A stretch of 64,000 nt of DNA, from contig JAFKIL010000002.1 of NCBI GenBank assembly GCA_017306415.1, positions 248,001 through 312,000 on the forward strand, in the 5' to 3' direction. The translations under genes and the position numbers were made by a program. The stretch is from Microbacterium sp. (GTDB lineage Bacteria; Actinomycetota; Actinomycetes; Actinomycetales; Microbacteriaceae). Under the pieces are notes generated by a model. That model did no database searches, was not told the DNA's origin, and saw only the letters and a list, made by a program, of their open reading frames with translations. Of this stretch, positions 16,832-26,187 are shown piece by piece. Position 1 is the stretch's first letter. Every line of letters begins with the position of its first letter.

Positions 16832-18262
16832 TCAGGCGTCCCGCGTCGCCCACCAGTCGCGGAGCCGGCGCTCGGCCTCGTCCTCCGCGAGGATGCCCTC
16901 GTCCAGCCGCAGGTCCAGGAGGTAGCGGTAGGCCTCGCCGACCTCGCGACCCGGCGGGATACCGAGGACCTCCTGGATGCGGTTGCCGTCGAGCGCGGGC
17001 CGCATGGCCTGGAGCTCCTCCTGGGCCGCGAGCTCGTCGATGCGGCGCTCGATGTCGTCGTAGGCCGCGGCGAGGGTCGCCGCCTTGCGGCGATTGCGCG
17101 TCGTCACGTCCGCCCGCGTGAGGATGTGGAGGCGCTCCAGCTCCGCGCCCGCGTCCCGCACGTAGCGCCGCACTGCCGAGTCGGTCCACGCGCCTTCCGC
17201 GTAGCCGAAGAACCGCAGGTGGAGTTCGATGATCCGTGTCACCGCGTCGATGGTGTCGGAATCGAACCGCAGCTCCTTCAGGCGCTTGCGCGCCATCCGC
17301 GCGCCCTTCACGTCATGGTGGTGGAAGGTCACGCCTCCGCCGGGTTCGAGGCGGCGGGTCGTGGGCTTTCCGATGTCGTGCAGGAGCGCCGCGAGGCGCA
17401 GCGCGACGTCCGGCTCGGCCCCGGGATGGCGCGCGTGCTCGAGCTCGATCGCCTGACGGACGACGGTGAGCGAGTGCTCGTAGACGTCCTTGTGATGGTG
17501 GTGCTCGTCGATCTCCAGCCGCAGGGCCGGCACCTCGGGCAGGAACTCGTCCACGAGCCCCGTGTCGACGAGCAGGCGGATGCCGCGGACCGGGTCGTCC
17601 GTCTGGAGCAGTCGCACCAGCTCGGCCTGGATCCGCTCGACGCTGACGATCTCGAGGGTCTGGCGGAGCTCCGCCATCGCCACCACCGTCGCGGGGTCGA
17701 CGTCGAACCCCAACTGTGCCGCGAAGCGCGCGCCGCGCAGCATCCGGAGCGGGTCGTCCCCGAAGCTCACCCGCGGATCGGCGGGCGTACGCAGGACGCC
17801 GCCGAGAAGGTCCTCGACCCCGCCCGTCGGATCGACCAGAGTGCGCCCTGGCACCCGCAGCGCCATCGCGTTCACCGTGAAGTCGCGGCGGGCGAGGTCG
17901 CCCTCGAGCGTGTCGCCGAACTCGACGGTCGGCTTCCGGCTCGCACCGTCGTAGCTGTCGGCGCGATAGGTGGTGATCTCGACCTGCTCGCCGGCGACGC
18001 GCGCGCCGATCGTCCCGAAGTCGCGGCCGATGTCCCACCGGGCGGTGCTGATGGGCGTGACGATCGCGAGGATGCGGTCGGGCCGGGCGTCGGTGGTGAA
18101 GTCGAGGTCGTGCGTGGGGCGGCCGAGCAGCGCGTCGCGCACGGGGCCGCCGACGATGGCGAGCTCGTGCCCGGCGTCCGCGAAGGCGCGCGCGAGCTGG
18201 GCGACCGGTGCGGTCTCGGCGAGCGCGCCGAGACGCGCGATCCCCTCGGCCATGTTGAGCAT
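16832..18262 (-). CDS. cca: CCA tRNA nucleotidyltransferase
   Basis: A 476-residue enzyme that adds or repairs the 3' CCA of tRNAs. It has the class II nucleotidyltransferase motif GGPVRDALLGRPTHDLDFTT (about 38-57) with catalytic DLD, then RRDFTVNAMAL. An RNA-binding region and a C-terminal HD domain (LLHDIGKP) follow. The start at 18262 (MLNMAEG) is preferred; an alternative is 18253. The longer open frame upstream is antisense shadow. Neither tRNA in this window encodes CCA, so the enzyme is needed for them. Confidence 0.95.
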   Translation of the reverse strand: MLNMAEGIARLGALAETAPVAQLARAFADAGHELAIVGGPVRDALLGRPTHDLDFTTDARPDRILAIVTPISTARWDIGRDFGTIGARVAGEQVEITTYRADSYDGASRKPTVEFGDTLEGDLARRDFTVNAMALRVPGRTLVDPTGGVEDLLGGVLRTPADPRVSFGDDPLRMLRGARFAAQLGFDVDPATVVAMAELRQTLEIVSVERIQAELVRLLQTDDPVRGIRLLVDTGLVDEFLPEVPALRLEIDEHHHHKDVYEHSLTVVRQAIELEHARHPGAEPDVALRLAALLHDIGKPTTRRLEPGGGVTFHHHDVKGARMARKRLKELRFDSDTIDAVTRIIELHLRFFGYAEGAWTDSAVRRYVRDAGAELERLHILTRADVTTRNRRKAATLAAAYDDIERRIDELAAQEELQAMRPALDGNRIQEVLGIPPGREVGEAYRYLLDLRLDEGILAEDEAERRLRDWWATRDA

Positions 18263-18300
18263 GGCTTCGAGCCTAGACGGGGCAACCGGCGGCCCGCGTG

Positions 18301-19824
18301 TCAGGCGAAGCCGAGGAACCCCGTGAAGACGAGCTCGCGCACGCGCGGCAGGATGTCGGCGCGGAGGGCGTCCGCGTCGACGTCCAGCAGCTCCGCGATC
18401 GCCGCGACGAGGACGCCGACCGACAGGTCGCCGTCGCACGCGCCGACGAGCGCGGCGAGCGCCGGGTCCGCCTCGATCGCGCGCCCGAACCCTCCGCCCT
18501 GACGCAGCTCGATGATGCGGGGAGCCTCGATCCCCGGCAGATGGTGCCGTGCCTCGGTCACGTCCGGCGCGACCTGCAGGACGGATGCCGCAAGCGCGAC
18601 GTCGTCGAGCGCCGCGAGCCGGTCGTGCGCGGCGAGGGCCCGGCCGAGGTGCGCGCCGAGGCCGCCGTCCGACACCGGGTGGACGACGCGCTCGTACCGG
18701 GCGAGGGTCGGCGCGCCCGCCGCCGGCCGGCGCAGGAGCACGTATCCGAAGCCGACCTCGGTGACGCCCCGGGCGGCGAAGTCGTCGAGCCACGCCCCGA
18801 GCAGGGCGTCGTAGGCGGGCGTGCCCGGCAGCGTGCCGGCATCCCGGATCCACAGCTCGGCGTACGCGACCGGGTCGAGCACCTCCCTCTCGACGAGCCA
18901 CGCGTCGAGGGGCACGGCGGATGCCTCGACCCAGGCACGGGCCCGGTCGAGTCCCGAGACCCCGTCGCGGTACTCCCAGTTGCCGAGGAGCTGCGCGGTG
19001 CCGCCCGGCTCGAGGTGCTCCCCGACGCCCCCGATGAACTCGGCGACCAGGCCGTCGCCGACGCGGCCGCCGTCGCGGTACTCGTACGCGGGGACGCCCG
19101 CCGTCCGCGGGGTGATCACGAACGGCGGGTTGGAGACGATCCGCGCGAACCGCTCACCGCGCACCGGCGCGAACATGTCGCCGAGCCGCGTCTGCACCGC
19201 GTCCACGCCGTTCAGCAGCGCGTTCAGGCGGGTGAACCGCAACGCGCGTTCGGAGACGTCGGTCGCGACGACCGCCGCGGCTGCGCGCCGGGCCCGCAGC
19301 GACTGGATGCCGCAGCCGGCGCCCACGTCGAGCGCGCGACCCACGGGATCCGTGAGCTGCAGCGCGGCGAGCGTGAGGGAGGCCCCGCCGACCCCGAGGA
19401 CGTGGTCCTCGGGAAGGGGCCCGCCGAGCGCCGCCTCGTCCAGGTCGCTCGCGACCCACCACTCCCCGGCGCCCTCGTCGTCGACGAAGGCCTGCGGTCT
19501 CACCAGCACGAGCGGGAGGACCCGGCCCGCGTCGCGCCGCACCAGCCCGAGCGCCTCGAGGCCGGCGAGTCCGGCGGCCGGAAAGGCGGATGCCGCCTCC
19601 TCGGCCGCGACGTCGTCCCCCAGGCCGAACAGCCGCGCGATGACACCGACCGGGGTCGTCTCGCCGGCGAGGCGCCGACGGGCGGGAAGGGCGTGCCCGC
19701 GTCCCAGGGCTCCGTCCGCGGCGTCGCCCCACAGCTCCCGCAGGCGCTCGGTGCGGAAGCCCGCGGCGCCGAGGTCGGCGGCGAGCGAGCGGACCACGAC
19801 GGCATCGGGCTCGGGCAGCGGCAT
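18301..19824 (-). CDS. Class I SAM-dependent methyltransferase (DUF7059-type N-terminus)
   Basis: A protein of about 507 residues. A helical N-terminal region (DUF7059 type) precedes a Rossmann methyltransferase with DVGAGCGIQSL (SAM loop) and SNPPFV, the NPP[F/Y] motif of N-methyltransferases acting on amide or amine nitrogen such as HemK/PrmA relatives. The substrate is unknown. The start is uncertain: ATG at 19824 or TTG at 19836. It is divergent from the DUF6049 gene. Confidence 0.85.
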   Translation of the reverse strand: MPLPEPDAVVVRSLAADLGAAGFRTERLRELWGDAADGALGRGHALPARRRLAGETTPVGVIARLFGLGDDVAAEEAASAFPAAGLAGLEALGLVRRDAGRVLPLVLVRPQAFVDDEGAGEWWVASDLDEAALGGPLPEDHVLGVGGASLTLAALQLTDPVGRALDVGAGCGIQSLRARRAAAAVVATDVSERALRFTRLNALLNGVDAVQTRLGDMFAPVRGERFARIVSNPPFVITPRTAGVPAYEYRDGGRVGDGLVAEFIGGVGEHLEPGGTAQLLGNWEYRDGVSGLDRARAWVEASAVPLDAWLVEREVLDPVAYAELWIRDAGTLPGTPAYDALLGAWLDDFAARGVTEVGFGYVLLRRPAAGAPTLARYERVVHPVSDGGLGAHLGRALAAHDRLAALDDVALAASVLQVAPDVTEARHHLPGIEAPRIIELRQGGGFGRAIEADPALAALVGACDGDLSVGVLVAAIAELLDVDADALRADILPRVRELVFTGFLGFA

Positions 19825-19940
19825 CCCCCCATTCAACCCGCTGACCGGCTCCGCGGCGCGCGCACGGTGCTCTCCGAGGGAGCGCCCGTAGAATCGGCCA
19901 CGATCGTGCGGTCATCCATCGCGCACGAGCACCTGCCAGT

Positions 19941-22187
19941 ATGACCGTGACCCCTCTCCCTTCGCGCGCGCCGAGATCGCGTCCCGCTCGGCGGATCGGC
20001 GTGCGCCTCGCCGCGCTGGCCGCCGTCGTCGCCCTGGTCGCCGCACCGTGGCGGGCGCCGAGCGCCGGAGCTGCGGACGAGACTCCCAGCCCGTCGCCGT
20101 CGGCCACGCCGACCGGAACGGTGCAGGCCGTGCTCGCACCCGTCGACAGCGGGGTGGTGCGCGACGGCGAGCCCCTCAACGTGTGGGTCACCCTCCGCAA
20201 CGGCACCGCGTACTCGGTGGGCTCGACCGCGGTCACGGTGAGCCTCGGCTCGACCGCCCTCGGGGACCGCGATGACCTCACCGAGTGGCTCGCCGGCTCG
20301 TCCGATGCGCCGGGCCTCGCGCAGGTGGGGTCGGCGACCATCCCCGCGATCGGCCCGGAGAAGGATGGACAGCGGCTCATCCTGATCTCGGCGCAGGACC
20401 CCGCCCTGCAGAACCGTGCGCCCGGCGTGTATCCGCTGAAGGCGACGTTCCGCAGCCCGTCCGCGACGTGGACGGCGACCAGCACCATGGTGATCCCGCG
20501 CACGGATGCGCCCACGACTCCGGTCGGGCTCGTGGTGCCCATCACCGCGGGTCCGCTCACGACGGGTCTGCTCACCGCCGATCAGCTCACCGCCCTCACC
20601 GCCCCGGACGGCGAGCTCACGAGCGAGCTCGACGCCGTCGACGGCACCGACGCCATCCTCGCCGTCGACCCCGCGATCCCCGCATCCATCCGCGTCCTCG
20701 GCACATCGGCGCCCGACTCCGCGACCGCATGGCTCGCTCAGCTGATGGGCTTGTCGAACGAGCGCTTCGCCCTGCAGTTCGGCGACGCGGACACCGCCCT
20801 GCAGACCCAGACCGGCCACACCGCGCTCCTCCAGCCCACGTCGCTGCAGGCGTACATGACCGCCGACGACTTCCTGCCCGTGCGCGGCCAGGCGAACCCG
20901 ACGCCCACGCCGGGCGCGACGCCGGAGCCGACGCATACCTCGCAACCCGGGCAGCCGACCTATCCCGATCTCGCCGCCCTGACCGACATCGGGCCGCATC
21001 AGCGCGGTGCGGTGTACTGGCCGTTCTCCGGCACGGCGGGCCCGCGCGACATCGGTGCACTCGGCAAGCTCTCGGCGGGCGGAGACGCCTCGCTCACGCT
21101 CGTGGGATCGACCTCGACCGCAGGCGGTGCGAACGGCGGTGCGGTGATCGCGCGCGGCACGGCGGCGGGGGCGGCGATTCTCGTCTACGATTCGGCCGTC
21201 TCGACCGCGCTGCGCGCCGCGTCCGTCGAAGACGATGCTGCGTTGAGCGGTGCGCCCCTCAGCGCGGCGGCCGCCTATCTCACCCTGGCGACCGCGAAGA
21301 CCGGCGGTGCACCGCTGCTCGTCGCCGTGGACCGCGCGACGGAGCGCTCGTCGATCGGCCTGAGCGGCGTGGTGGGGGCGATGGCCCGCCTGCCGGGAAT
21401 CCGCTCGGCCACGCTCGCGGAGCTCGCAGGTGCACGTCCCGTCTCGGTGTCGGTGACCGAGGTGGCGACACGCGAGGATCGGGTCGCCGCGATCGGGCGG
21501 CTCGAGGACGACGCGCGCGACCTCACCTCGTTCTCGTCGATCCTGAACGACCCGACCGTCCTCACCGGTCCGCAGCGGGCTGAGATCCTCCAGCTGCTCG
21601 GTGGGGGATGGATCGGCCGCGGCGCCGCGTGGAAGACGGCTGTCACCGCGCACGAGAAGGCTGCCGTCGCCACGCTCGGTGCGGTCAGCATCGCCCCGAC
21701 CAGCTCTGTCAACCTCGTGGGCAGCGCCGCGCCCCTGCGCTTCTGGGTGCGCAACGACCTCCCCTGGCCCGTCAACGTGGAGCTCATCGCCCAACCCGAC
21801 GACCTGCGGCTCGAGGTCGAGCAGACGACGAAGGTCGTCGCCCAGCCGTCGAGCAATACGCGCACCGAGGTGCCTGTCCGCGCCAAGATCGGCAACGGCG
21901 AGGTCACCATAACCCTGCACCTGGAGAGTCCGACCGGCGTCCTCCTCGGCGGCCCGCAGAGCGTGGACGTCAACGTGCGCGCCGACTGGGAGGTGGCCGG
22001 CCTCTGGATCATGGGGGTCCTCGTCGGCGCCTTCCTGATCCTGGGCCTGATCCGCACGATCGTGGCGCGGCGACGCCGGTCCCGAGCGGTGGATGCCGCT
22101 CCCGATGCGGACCCGGATGCGACTTCCGAGGCAGCCGAGGCCGAACCGGGCGAACACGCCGGCGTCGGCGAGAGGACGCGCGAGTGA
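19941..22187 (+). CDS. DUF6049 family exported membrane-anchored protein
   Basis: A 748-residue protein with an arginine-rich start, a signal helix (about 25-47), a long extracytoplasmic region and one C-terminal membrane helix (about 690-713) before a cytoplasmic acidic tail. DUF6049 genes sit directly upstream of murJ in many actinobacteria. Here its stop overlaps the murJ GTG by 4 nt, indicating translational coupling. A role supporting lipid II export or cell-wall assembly is inferred from the neighbourhood only. Confidence 0.85.
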   Translation: MTVTPLPSRAPRSRPARRIGVRLAALAAVVALVAAPWRAPSAGAADETPSPSPSATPTGTVQAVLAPVDSGVVRDGEPLNVWVTLRNGTAYSVGSTAVTVSLGSTALGDRDDLTEWLAGSSDAPGLAQVGSATIPAIGPEKDGQRLILISAQDPALQNRAPGVYPLKATFRSPSATWTATSTMVIPRTDAPTTPVGLVVPITAGPLTTGLLTADQLTALTAPDGELTSELDAVDGTDAILAVDPAIPASIRVLGTSAPDSATAWLAQLMGLSNERFALQFGDADTALQTQTGHTALLQPTSLQAYMTADDFLPVRGQANPTPTPGATPEPTHTSQPGQPTYPDLAALTDIGPHQRGAVYWPFSGTAGPRDIGALGKLSAGGDASLTLVGSTSTAGGANGGAVIARGTAAGAAILVYDSAVSTALRAASVEDDAALSGAPLSAAAAYLTLATAKTGGAPLLVAVDRATERSSIGLSGVVGAMARLPGIRSATLAELAGARPVSVSVTEVATREDRVAAIGRLEDDARDLTSFSSILNDPTVLTGPQRAEILQLLGGGWIGRGAAWKTAVTAHEKAAVATLGAVSIAPTSSVNLVGSAAPLRFWVRNDLPWPVNVELIAQPDDLRLEVEQTTKVVAQPSSNTRTEVPVRAKIGNGEVTITLHLESPTGVLLGGPQSVDVNVRADWEVAGLWIMGVLVGAFLILGLIRTIVARRRRSRAVDAAPDADPDATSEAAEAEPGEHAGVGERTRE

Positions 22188-23779
22188 GCGGCATCGGTCG
22201 CGCGAGCGTCATGATCGGCGCGGGCACGATCGTGTCGAGACTGACCGGGTTCCTCCGCAACATCGCACTCGTCGCCGTGCTCTCGTCGGTCGGTGCGGCC
22301 GGTGACGCGTTCACGGTGGCCAATCAGCTCCCCAACAACATCTACGCGGTGATCTCGACCGGTCTGCTCACCGCCGTGATCGTCCCGCAGATCGTGCGAG
22401 CGGGCACGCACGCGGATGGTGGCCGCGCCTTCATCTCGAAGCTGTTCACGCTCGGAACCGTCGTACTGCTCGTCACGACCGCCGCAGCCGTCGCACTCGC
22501 GCCCTGGCTCGTCCAGCTCTACGCGGAGAAGTTCTCCGCCGACCAGCTGGCCCTCGCAACGGCATTCGCGTACTGGTGCCTGCCGCAGATCCTGTTCTAC
22601 GGCCTCTACGCGCTCCTCGGTGAGATCCTGAACGCGCGCAAGGTGTTCGGGCCGTTCACGTGGGCTCCCATCATCAACAACGTCGTCTCGATCGCCGGCT
22701 TCGTCGCCTTCCTGTTCGTCTTCGGCGGCCCGCGACCCCAGGTCTCGGAGTGGACGCCGCCCATGATCGCGGTCCTCGGGGGAACCGCGACACTGGGGAT
22801 CGTGGTCCAGGCGGGCGTGCTGCTGCTCTTCTGGCGCCGCGCGGGCCTGCACGTGCGGCCGGACTTCCGCTGGCGGGGTGTCGGTCTGCGCCATGTCGGC
22901 AGGCTCGCGGGCTGGACGTTCCTGATGATGCTCGCCGGTCAGCTGGCCGGCGTCGTCCAGTCGCGCGTGATCTCGCCGGCCTCCGGTGACAATCCTGCAC
23001 AGTTCGCTTCCGCGAACGCATGGCTGCTCTTCATGCTGCCGTACTCGATCATCGTGCTGTCGATCGGGACGCCGTACTTCACGCGGCTGAGCGAACACGC
23101 GACCGCCGGTCGCGACGAGGATGTGCGAACCGACGTCGGCCGCAGCATCCGCACCCTCGGCGTGTTCATCGTCATCGCCACGGCAGCGCTGGCAGTGGCA
23201 GCCGTCCCCGCCTCGCGGATCTTCACGACGAAACCCGAGCAGGCGGTCCAGGTCGCCCCGGTGCTCCTGTGCTTCCTCGTGAGCCTCATCCCGCTGGCGG
23301 TCCTCTTCGTCGTGCAGCGGACGTTCTACGCCTACAACGACACCCGCACGCCCTTCTTCTTCACGCTCGTGCAGGCCGCCCTCGTCGTGATCACGGCGCT
23401 GATCGCGGGCGCGACGCTGCCCCTCTCGCAGCTCGCAGCCGGGGTCGCGCTCGGTCAGTCGTTCGCCAGCATCGTTCAGGTGGTGATCGCGACCTGGTTG
23501 CTGCATCGCCGACTCGGCGGCATCCAGACGGTCTCTTGGGTGCTGGCTCTCGGACGATTCGCTCTCGCCGCGGTCCCCGCCGCCGCCGCGGGCTGGCTGG
23601 TCTTCGAGGCGACGGGCGGCATCGGAGGATGGATGGTCGCCGACCGGTGGCTCGGTGCGGTCGGCGCCGCGCTCATCGGCGTCGTCTGCGTCGTGGTGTA
23701 TGTGGTGGTCCTCGCCCTGCTCCGAGCTCCCGAGCTCGGCCCCGCGCTGCAGACGGTGCGCCGACTCATCCGTCGCTGA
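22184..23779 (+). CDS. murJ: Lipid II flippase MurJ
   Basis: A 531-residue polytopic membrane protein of the MviN/MurJ family that flips lipid II for peptidoglycan synthesis. The N-terminus has the typical SRLTGFLRNI motif followed by QLPNNIYAVISTGLLTAV. About 14 hydrophobic helices are predicted. It is near the usual MurJ core length without the long C-terminal pseudokinase extension found in mycobacteria. GTG start overlaps the DUF6049 stop (GTGA). Downstream is the copy 2 composite repeat. Confidence 0.93.
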   Translation: MSGIGRASVMIGAGTIVSRLTGFLRNIALVAVLSSVGAAGDAFTVANQLPNNIYAVISTGLLTAVIVPQIVRAGTHADGGRAFISKLFTLGTVVLLVTTAAAVALAPWLVQLYAEKFSADQLALATAFAYWCLPQILFYGLYALLGEILNARKVFGPFTWAPIINNVVSIAGFVAFLFVFGGPRPQVSEWTPPMIAVLGGTATLGIVVQAGVLLLFWRRAGLHVRPDFRWRGVGLRHVGRLAGWTFLMMLAGQLAGVVQSRVISPASGDNPAQFASANAWLLFMLPYSIIVLSIGTPYFTRLSEHATAGRDEDVRTDVGRSIRTLGVFIVIATAALAVAAVPASRIFTTKPEQAVQVAPVLLCFLVSLIPLAVLFVVQRTFYAYNDTRTPFFFTLVQAALVVITALIAGATLPLSQLAAGVALGQSFASIVQVVIATWLLHRRLGGIQTVSWVLALGRFALAAVPAAAAGWLVFEATGGIGGWMVADRWLGAVGAALIGVVCVVVYVVVLALLRAPELGPALQTVRRLIRR

Positions 23780-23812
23780 CCCCGTCGCCGATCCCGCGGG
23801 GACGCCCTCCTT

Positions 23813-24037
23813 CGCGTACCCAACTCAGGAGATCCGTATCCGCGCGCTCCGAAGGACCCCGGAAAACCGGGCATCACCTTCGCCGGCCCGCCCGCCACTC
23901 CTGCGTTGGGTACGCGGCCACGACCGACACCCAGCGAACGAGCGACAGAGGCGGAGCCGGATGCCTCGTCCCGCCGCTGGTCGGGCCTGGCGGGCGACGC
24001 CCGAAGGGCGCCGCGGGAAGCGGCGGGCCGAGGCATC
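23813..24037. repeat. Composite palindromic repeat, copy 2
   Basis: Outer hairpin arms are 23813-23831 (CGCGTACCCAACTCAGGAG) and 23898-23916 (one mismatch). Nested inner pairs are CGAAGG/CCTTCG and CCCGG-AAAA-CCGGG. A 78-nt block follows (23960-24037) bounded by GATGCCTCG and CGAGGCATC. It is inverted relative to copy 1 (5788-5993). It follows murJ, so the hairpin part might also end murJ transcripts. The 78-nt block encodes a similar peptide in both copies with several synonymous changes. Confidence 0.7.
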
Positions 24038-24115
24038 CGGCGCAGCCGCAGCCGCGGCACGCGCTGCCCAGCCCCCTGCCCCGTTGACCCCCGCCCCGCC
24101 CGCCACCCGTCGCGC

Positions 24116-24142
24116 GGAATGCCGCGCGGTTACGATGTGTTG
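24116..24142 (+). promoter_or_regulatory. Sigma-R (SigR/SigH) type promoter for trxB-trxA
   Basis: GGAAT (24116-24120), an 18-nt spacer, then GTTG (24139-24142) matches the GGAAT-N18-GTT pattern of actinobacterial disulfide-stress sigma factors, whose established targets include trxBA. It lies 46 nt before the trxB start, so regulation by thiol oxidation is likely. Confidence 0.75.
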
Positions 24143-24187
24143 AAGCATCCGGACGGTGGCAAACCGCCCGCTACGAGTGGAGAGAAC

Positions 24188-25183
24188 GTGCGTCAGCTCA
24201 TCATCATCGGCTCCGGCCCCGCGGGCTACACAGCTGCGATCTACGCGGCTCGGGCGAACCTGGCGCCTCTCGTGATCGCCAGTTCCGTCGAGGCGGGCGG
24301 CGAGCTGATGAACACCACCGAGGTGGAGAACTTCCCGGGCTTCCCCGAGGGCGTTCAGGGCCCCGACCTCATGACGAAGATGCAGGAGCAGGCCGAGAAG
24401 TTCGGCGCCGAGATCGTGTACGACGACGTCGTGAACCTCGATCTCGCCGGTGCGACCAAGACGGTGACTCTCGGCAGCGGCCGTGTGGAGGAGTCCGACG
24501 CGCTGATCTTCGCGACGGGCTCGGCGTACCGCAGGATCGGCATCGAGGGCGAGGATCGGCTGTCCGGCCGCGGCGTCTCGTGGTGCGCGACGTGCGACGG
24601 GTTCTTCTTCCGCGAGCGGACGATCGCCGTGGTCGGCGGGGGCGACTCTGCGATGGAGGAGGCCACGTTCCTGACGCGGTTCGCGTCGAAGGTGTACGTC
24701 ATCCACCGCCGTGGCGAGCTGCGCGCGTCGAAGATCATGCAGGAGCGCGCGTTCGCGAACGAGAAGATCGAGTTCGTGTGGAACAGCGAGGTCGTGGACG
24801 TCCTCGGAGAGGATGCCGTGACCGGCGTCGTGCTCGAGTCGACCGTCGACGGCACCCGCAGCGAGCTCGCGCTCGACGGCCTGTTCGTCGCGATCGGCAA
24901 CGACCCACGTACCCACCTCGTCCACGACAAGCTCGATCTGACCCCGGAGGGCACGATCTGGGTGGACGGACGCTCCTCGCGCACGTCTGTCCGTGGCGTC
25001 TTCGCAGCGGGCGACGTGATCGACCCCACCTACCGCCAGGCCGTGACGGCCGCGGGGTCGGGAACGGTGGCAGCGCTCGACGCGGAGCACTTCCTGGCCG
25101 CCCTCGGCGAGGCCGGCGCTCCGGAGGTGGACGCGGACGAGATCGGCGGACGCCCCGAGGCCGACCGCGCGAGCGCGGCCTAG
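24188..25183 (+). CDS. trxB: Thioredoxin-disulfide reductase
   Basis: A 331-residue cytosolic flavoenzyme reducing thioredoxin with NADPH. It has an N-terminal FAD-binding GSGPAGYTAAIYAAR, the redox motif CATCDG (about 137-142), the NADPH loop GGGDSAMEEA and the C-terminal FAD contact GVFAAGDVID. The GTG start at 24188 is chosen for its GGAGAG site and because it gives the family length; the longer upstream frame runs through the repeat. It is followed 60 nt later by trxA. Confidence 0.96.
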   Translation: MRQLIIIGSGPAGYTAAIYAARANLAPLVIASSVEAGGELMNTTEVENFPGFPEGVQGPDLMTKMQEQAEKFGAEIVYDDVVNLDLAGATKTVTLGSGRVEESDALIFATGSAYRRIGIEGEDRLSGRGVSWCATCDGFFFRERTIAVVGGGDSAMEEATFLTRFASKVYVIHRRGELRASKIMQERAFANEKIEFVWNSEVVDVLGEDAVTGVVLESTVDGTRSELALDGLFVAIGNDPRTHLVHDKLDLTPEGTIWVDGRSSRTSVRGVFAAGDVIDPTYRQAVTAAGSGTVAALDAEHFLAALGEAGAPEVDADEIGGRPEADRASAA

Positions 25184-25243
25184 GAACATTTCCCGCCGCA
25201 CCGGCGTTTCATCGATCGAGAGACTTCAGACAAGGAGACACAC

Positions 25244-25567
25244 ATGACCGCCAAGGCGACAACCTCCGCCACGTGGGACCAGGACGTGCTGCAGGCGAAG
25301 GGCCCCGTGCTCGTGGACTTCTGGGCCGAGTGGTGCGGACCGTGCCGTATGGTCGCGCCTGTCCTCGACCAGATCCAGTCGGAGAACCCCGACAAGATCA
25401 CGATCCTCAAGCTCAACGTCGACGAGAACCCCGACCTCGCGATGAAGTACCAGATCACGTCGATCCCGGCGATGAAGGTCTTCGACGGCGGTGAGGTCAA
25501 GACGACCATCATCGGCGCCAAGCCGAAGTTCGCGCTCGAGCAGGACCTGGCCGCGTTCATCGGCTGA
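25244..25567 (+). CDS. trxA: Thioredoxin
   Basis: A 107-residue thioredoxin with the WCGPC active site (about 31-35) and the cis-proline loop SIPAM. A strong AAGGAG ribosome site precedes the ATG. It acts in thiol-disulfide exchange with the reductase encoded just upstream and is probably driven by the same sigma-R-type promoter. A hairpin terminator follows. Confidence 0.97.
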   Translation: MTAKATTSATWDQDVLQAKGPVLVDFWAEWCGPCRMVAPVLDQIQSENPDKITILKLNVDENPDLAMKYQITSIPAMKVFDGGEVKTTIIGAKPKFALEQDLAAFIG

Positions 25568-25592
25568 TCTGCCGGCTCCGTCGGACCTCGAG

Positions 25593-25624
25593 AACCCTGC
25601 GATCCTCCGGGATGGCGGGGTTTT
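25593..25624 (+). terminator. Rho-independent-like terminator after trxA
   Basis: AACCCTGCGATCC pairs imperfectly with GGGATGGCGGGGTT around a TCC loop and runs into TTTT. It lies 25 nt after the trxA stop. Confidence 0.65.
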
Positions 25625-25678
25625 CGCGTATCCGGAGCGCGGCCGCGAAAGATTTCGTCCGACAGATTCGGCCCGATG

Positions 25679-25705
25679 TGTCGATCCGGGCGCTTCCCGT
25701 TCGAC
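25679..25705 (+). promoter_or_regulatory. ECF42-type promoter upstream of the DGPF gene
   Basis: TGTCGA (25679-25684), a 17-nt spacer and CGAC (25702-25705) match the reported ECF42 promoter pattern (TGTCGA at -35, CG[A/T]C at -10). It lies about 50 nt before the DGPF-family gene, whose locus encodes an ECF42-type sigma factor. Confidence 0.7.
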
Positions 25706-25753
25706 GTATCGGATGAGAGGGTCGAACGGGACCCGCCGAATGAGGAGACCGAC

Positions 25754-26173
25754 ATGCGTTACATGATGATCATGCACGTGGATGCCGCTGTCGCGGCCGC
25801 ACCGATGCCGATCGACATGGCCGAGGCCGTCGCGATGATGGGGCGCTACAACGAGGAGATGCAGAAGGCGGGCGTCTTCCTGGGCGCCGAAGGGCTGTCA
25901 CCCGCGGACGAGGGGTTCCGCGTGGACTTCGACAGCGCCCCGCCTGTCGTGACCGACGGTCCGTTCGCGGAGGCCGCCGAGGTGTTCAACGGCTTCTGGA
26001 TCATCGAGGTCGCGAGCCGCGACGAGGCCGAGCACTGGGCGCGGAAGTGCCCGCTCGGACCGGGGACCGCGCTCGAAGTGCGCCGCATCAACGACCTGTC
26101 CGACTTCAGCGAGCTCGGACCGGACAACGAGTGGGTGAAGAAGGAGCAGGAGTGGCGCGCCGCCCACGAGTGA
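25754..26173 (+). CDS. DGPF/YCII-related domain protein
   Basis: A 139-residue protein of the DGPF (YCII-related) family, with the signature TDGPFAE at about residues 58-64. A good GAGGAGACCGAC leader precedes the ATG. DGPF proteins are the hallmark partners and targets of ECF42 sigma factors. The matching promoter lies just upstream and the sigma gene 445 nt downstream. Biochemical function is unknown. Confidence 0.92.
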   Translation: MRYMMIMHVDAAVAAAPMPIDMAEAVAMMGRYNEEMQKAGVFLGAEGLSPADEGFRVDFDSAPPVVTDGPFAEAAEVFNGFWIIEVASRDEAEHWARKCPLGPGTALEVRRINDLSDFSELGPDNEWVKKEQEWRAAHE

Positions 26174-26187
26174 GCCGCGCCCTCGGT

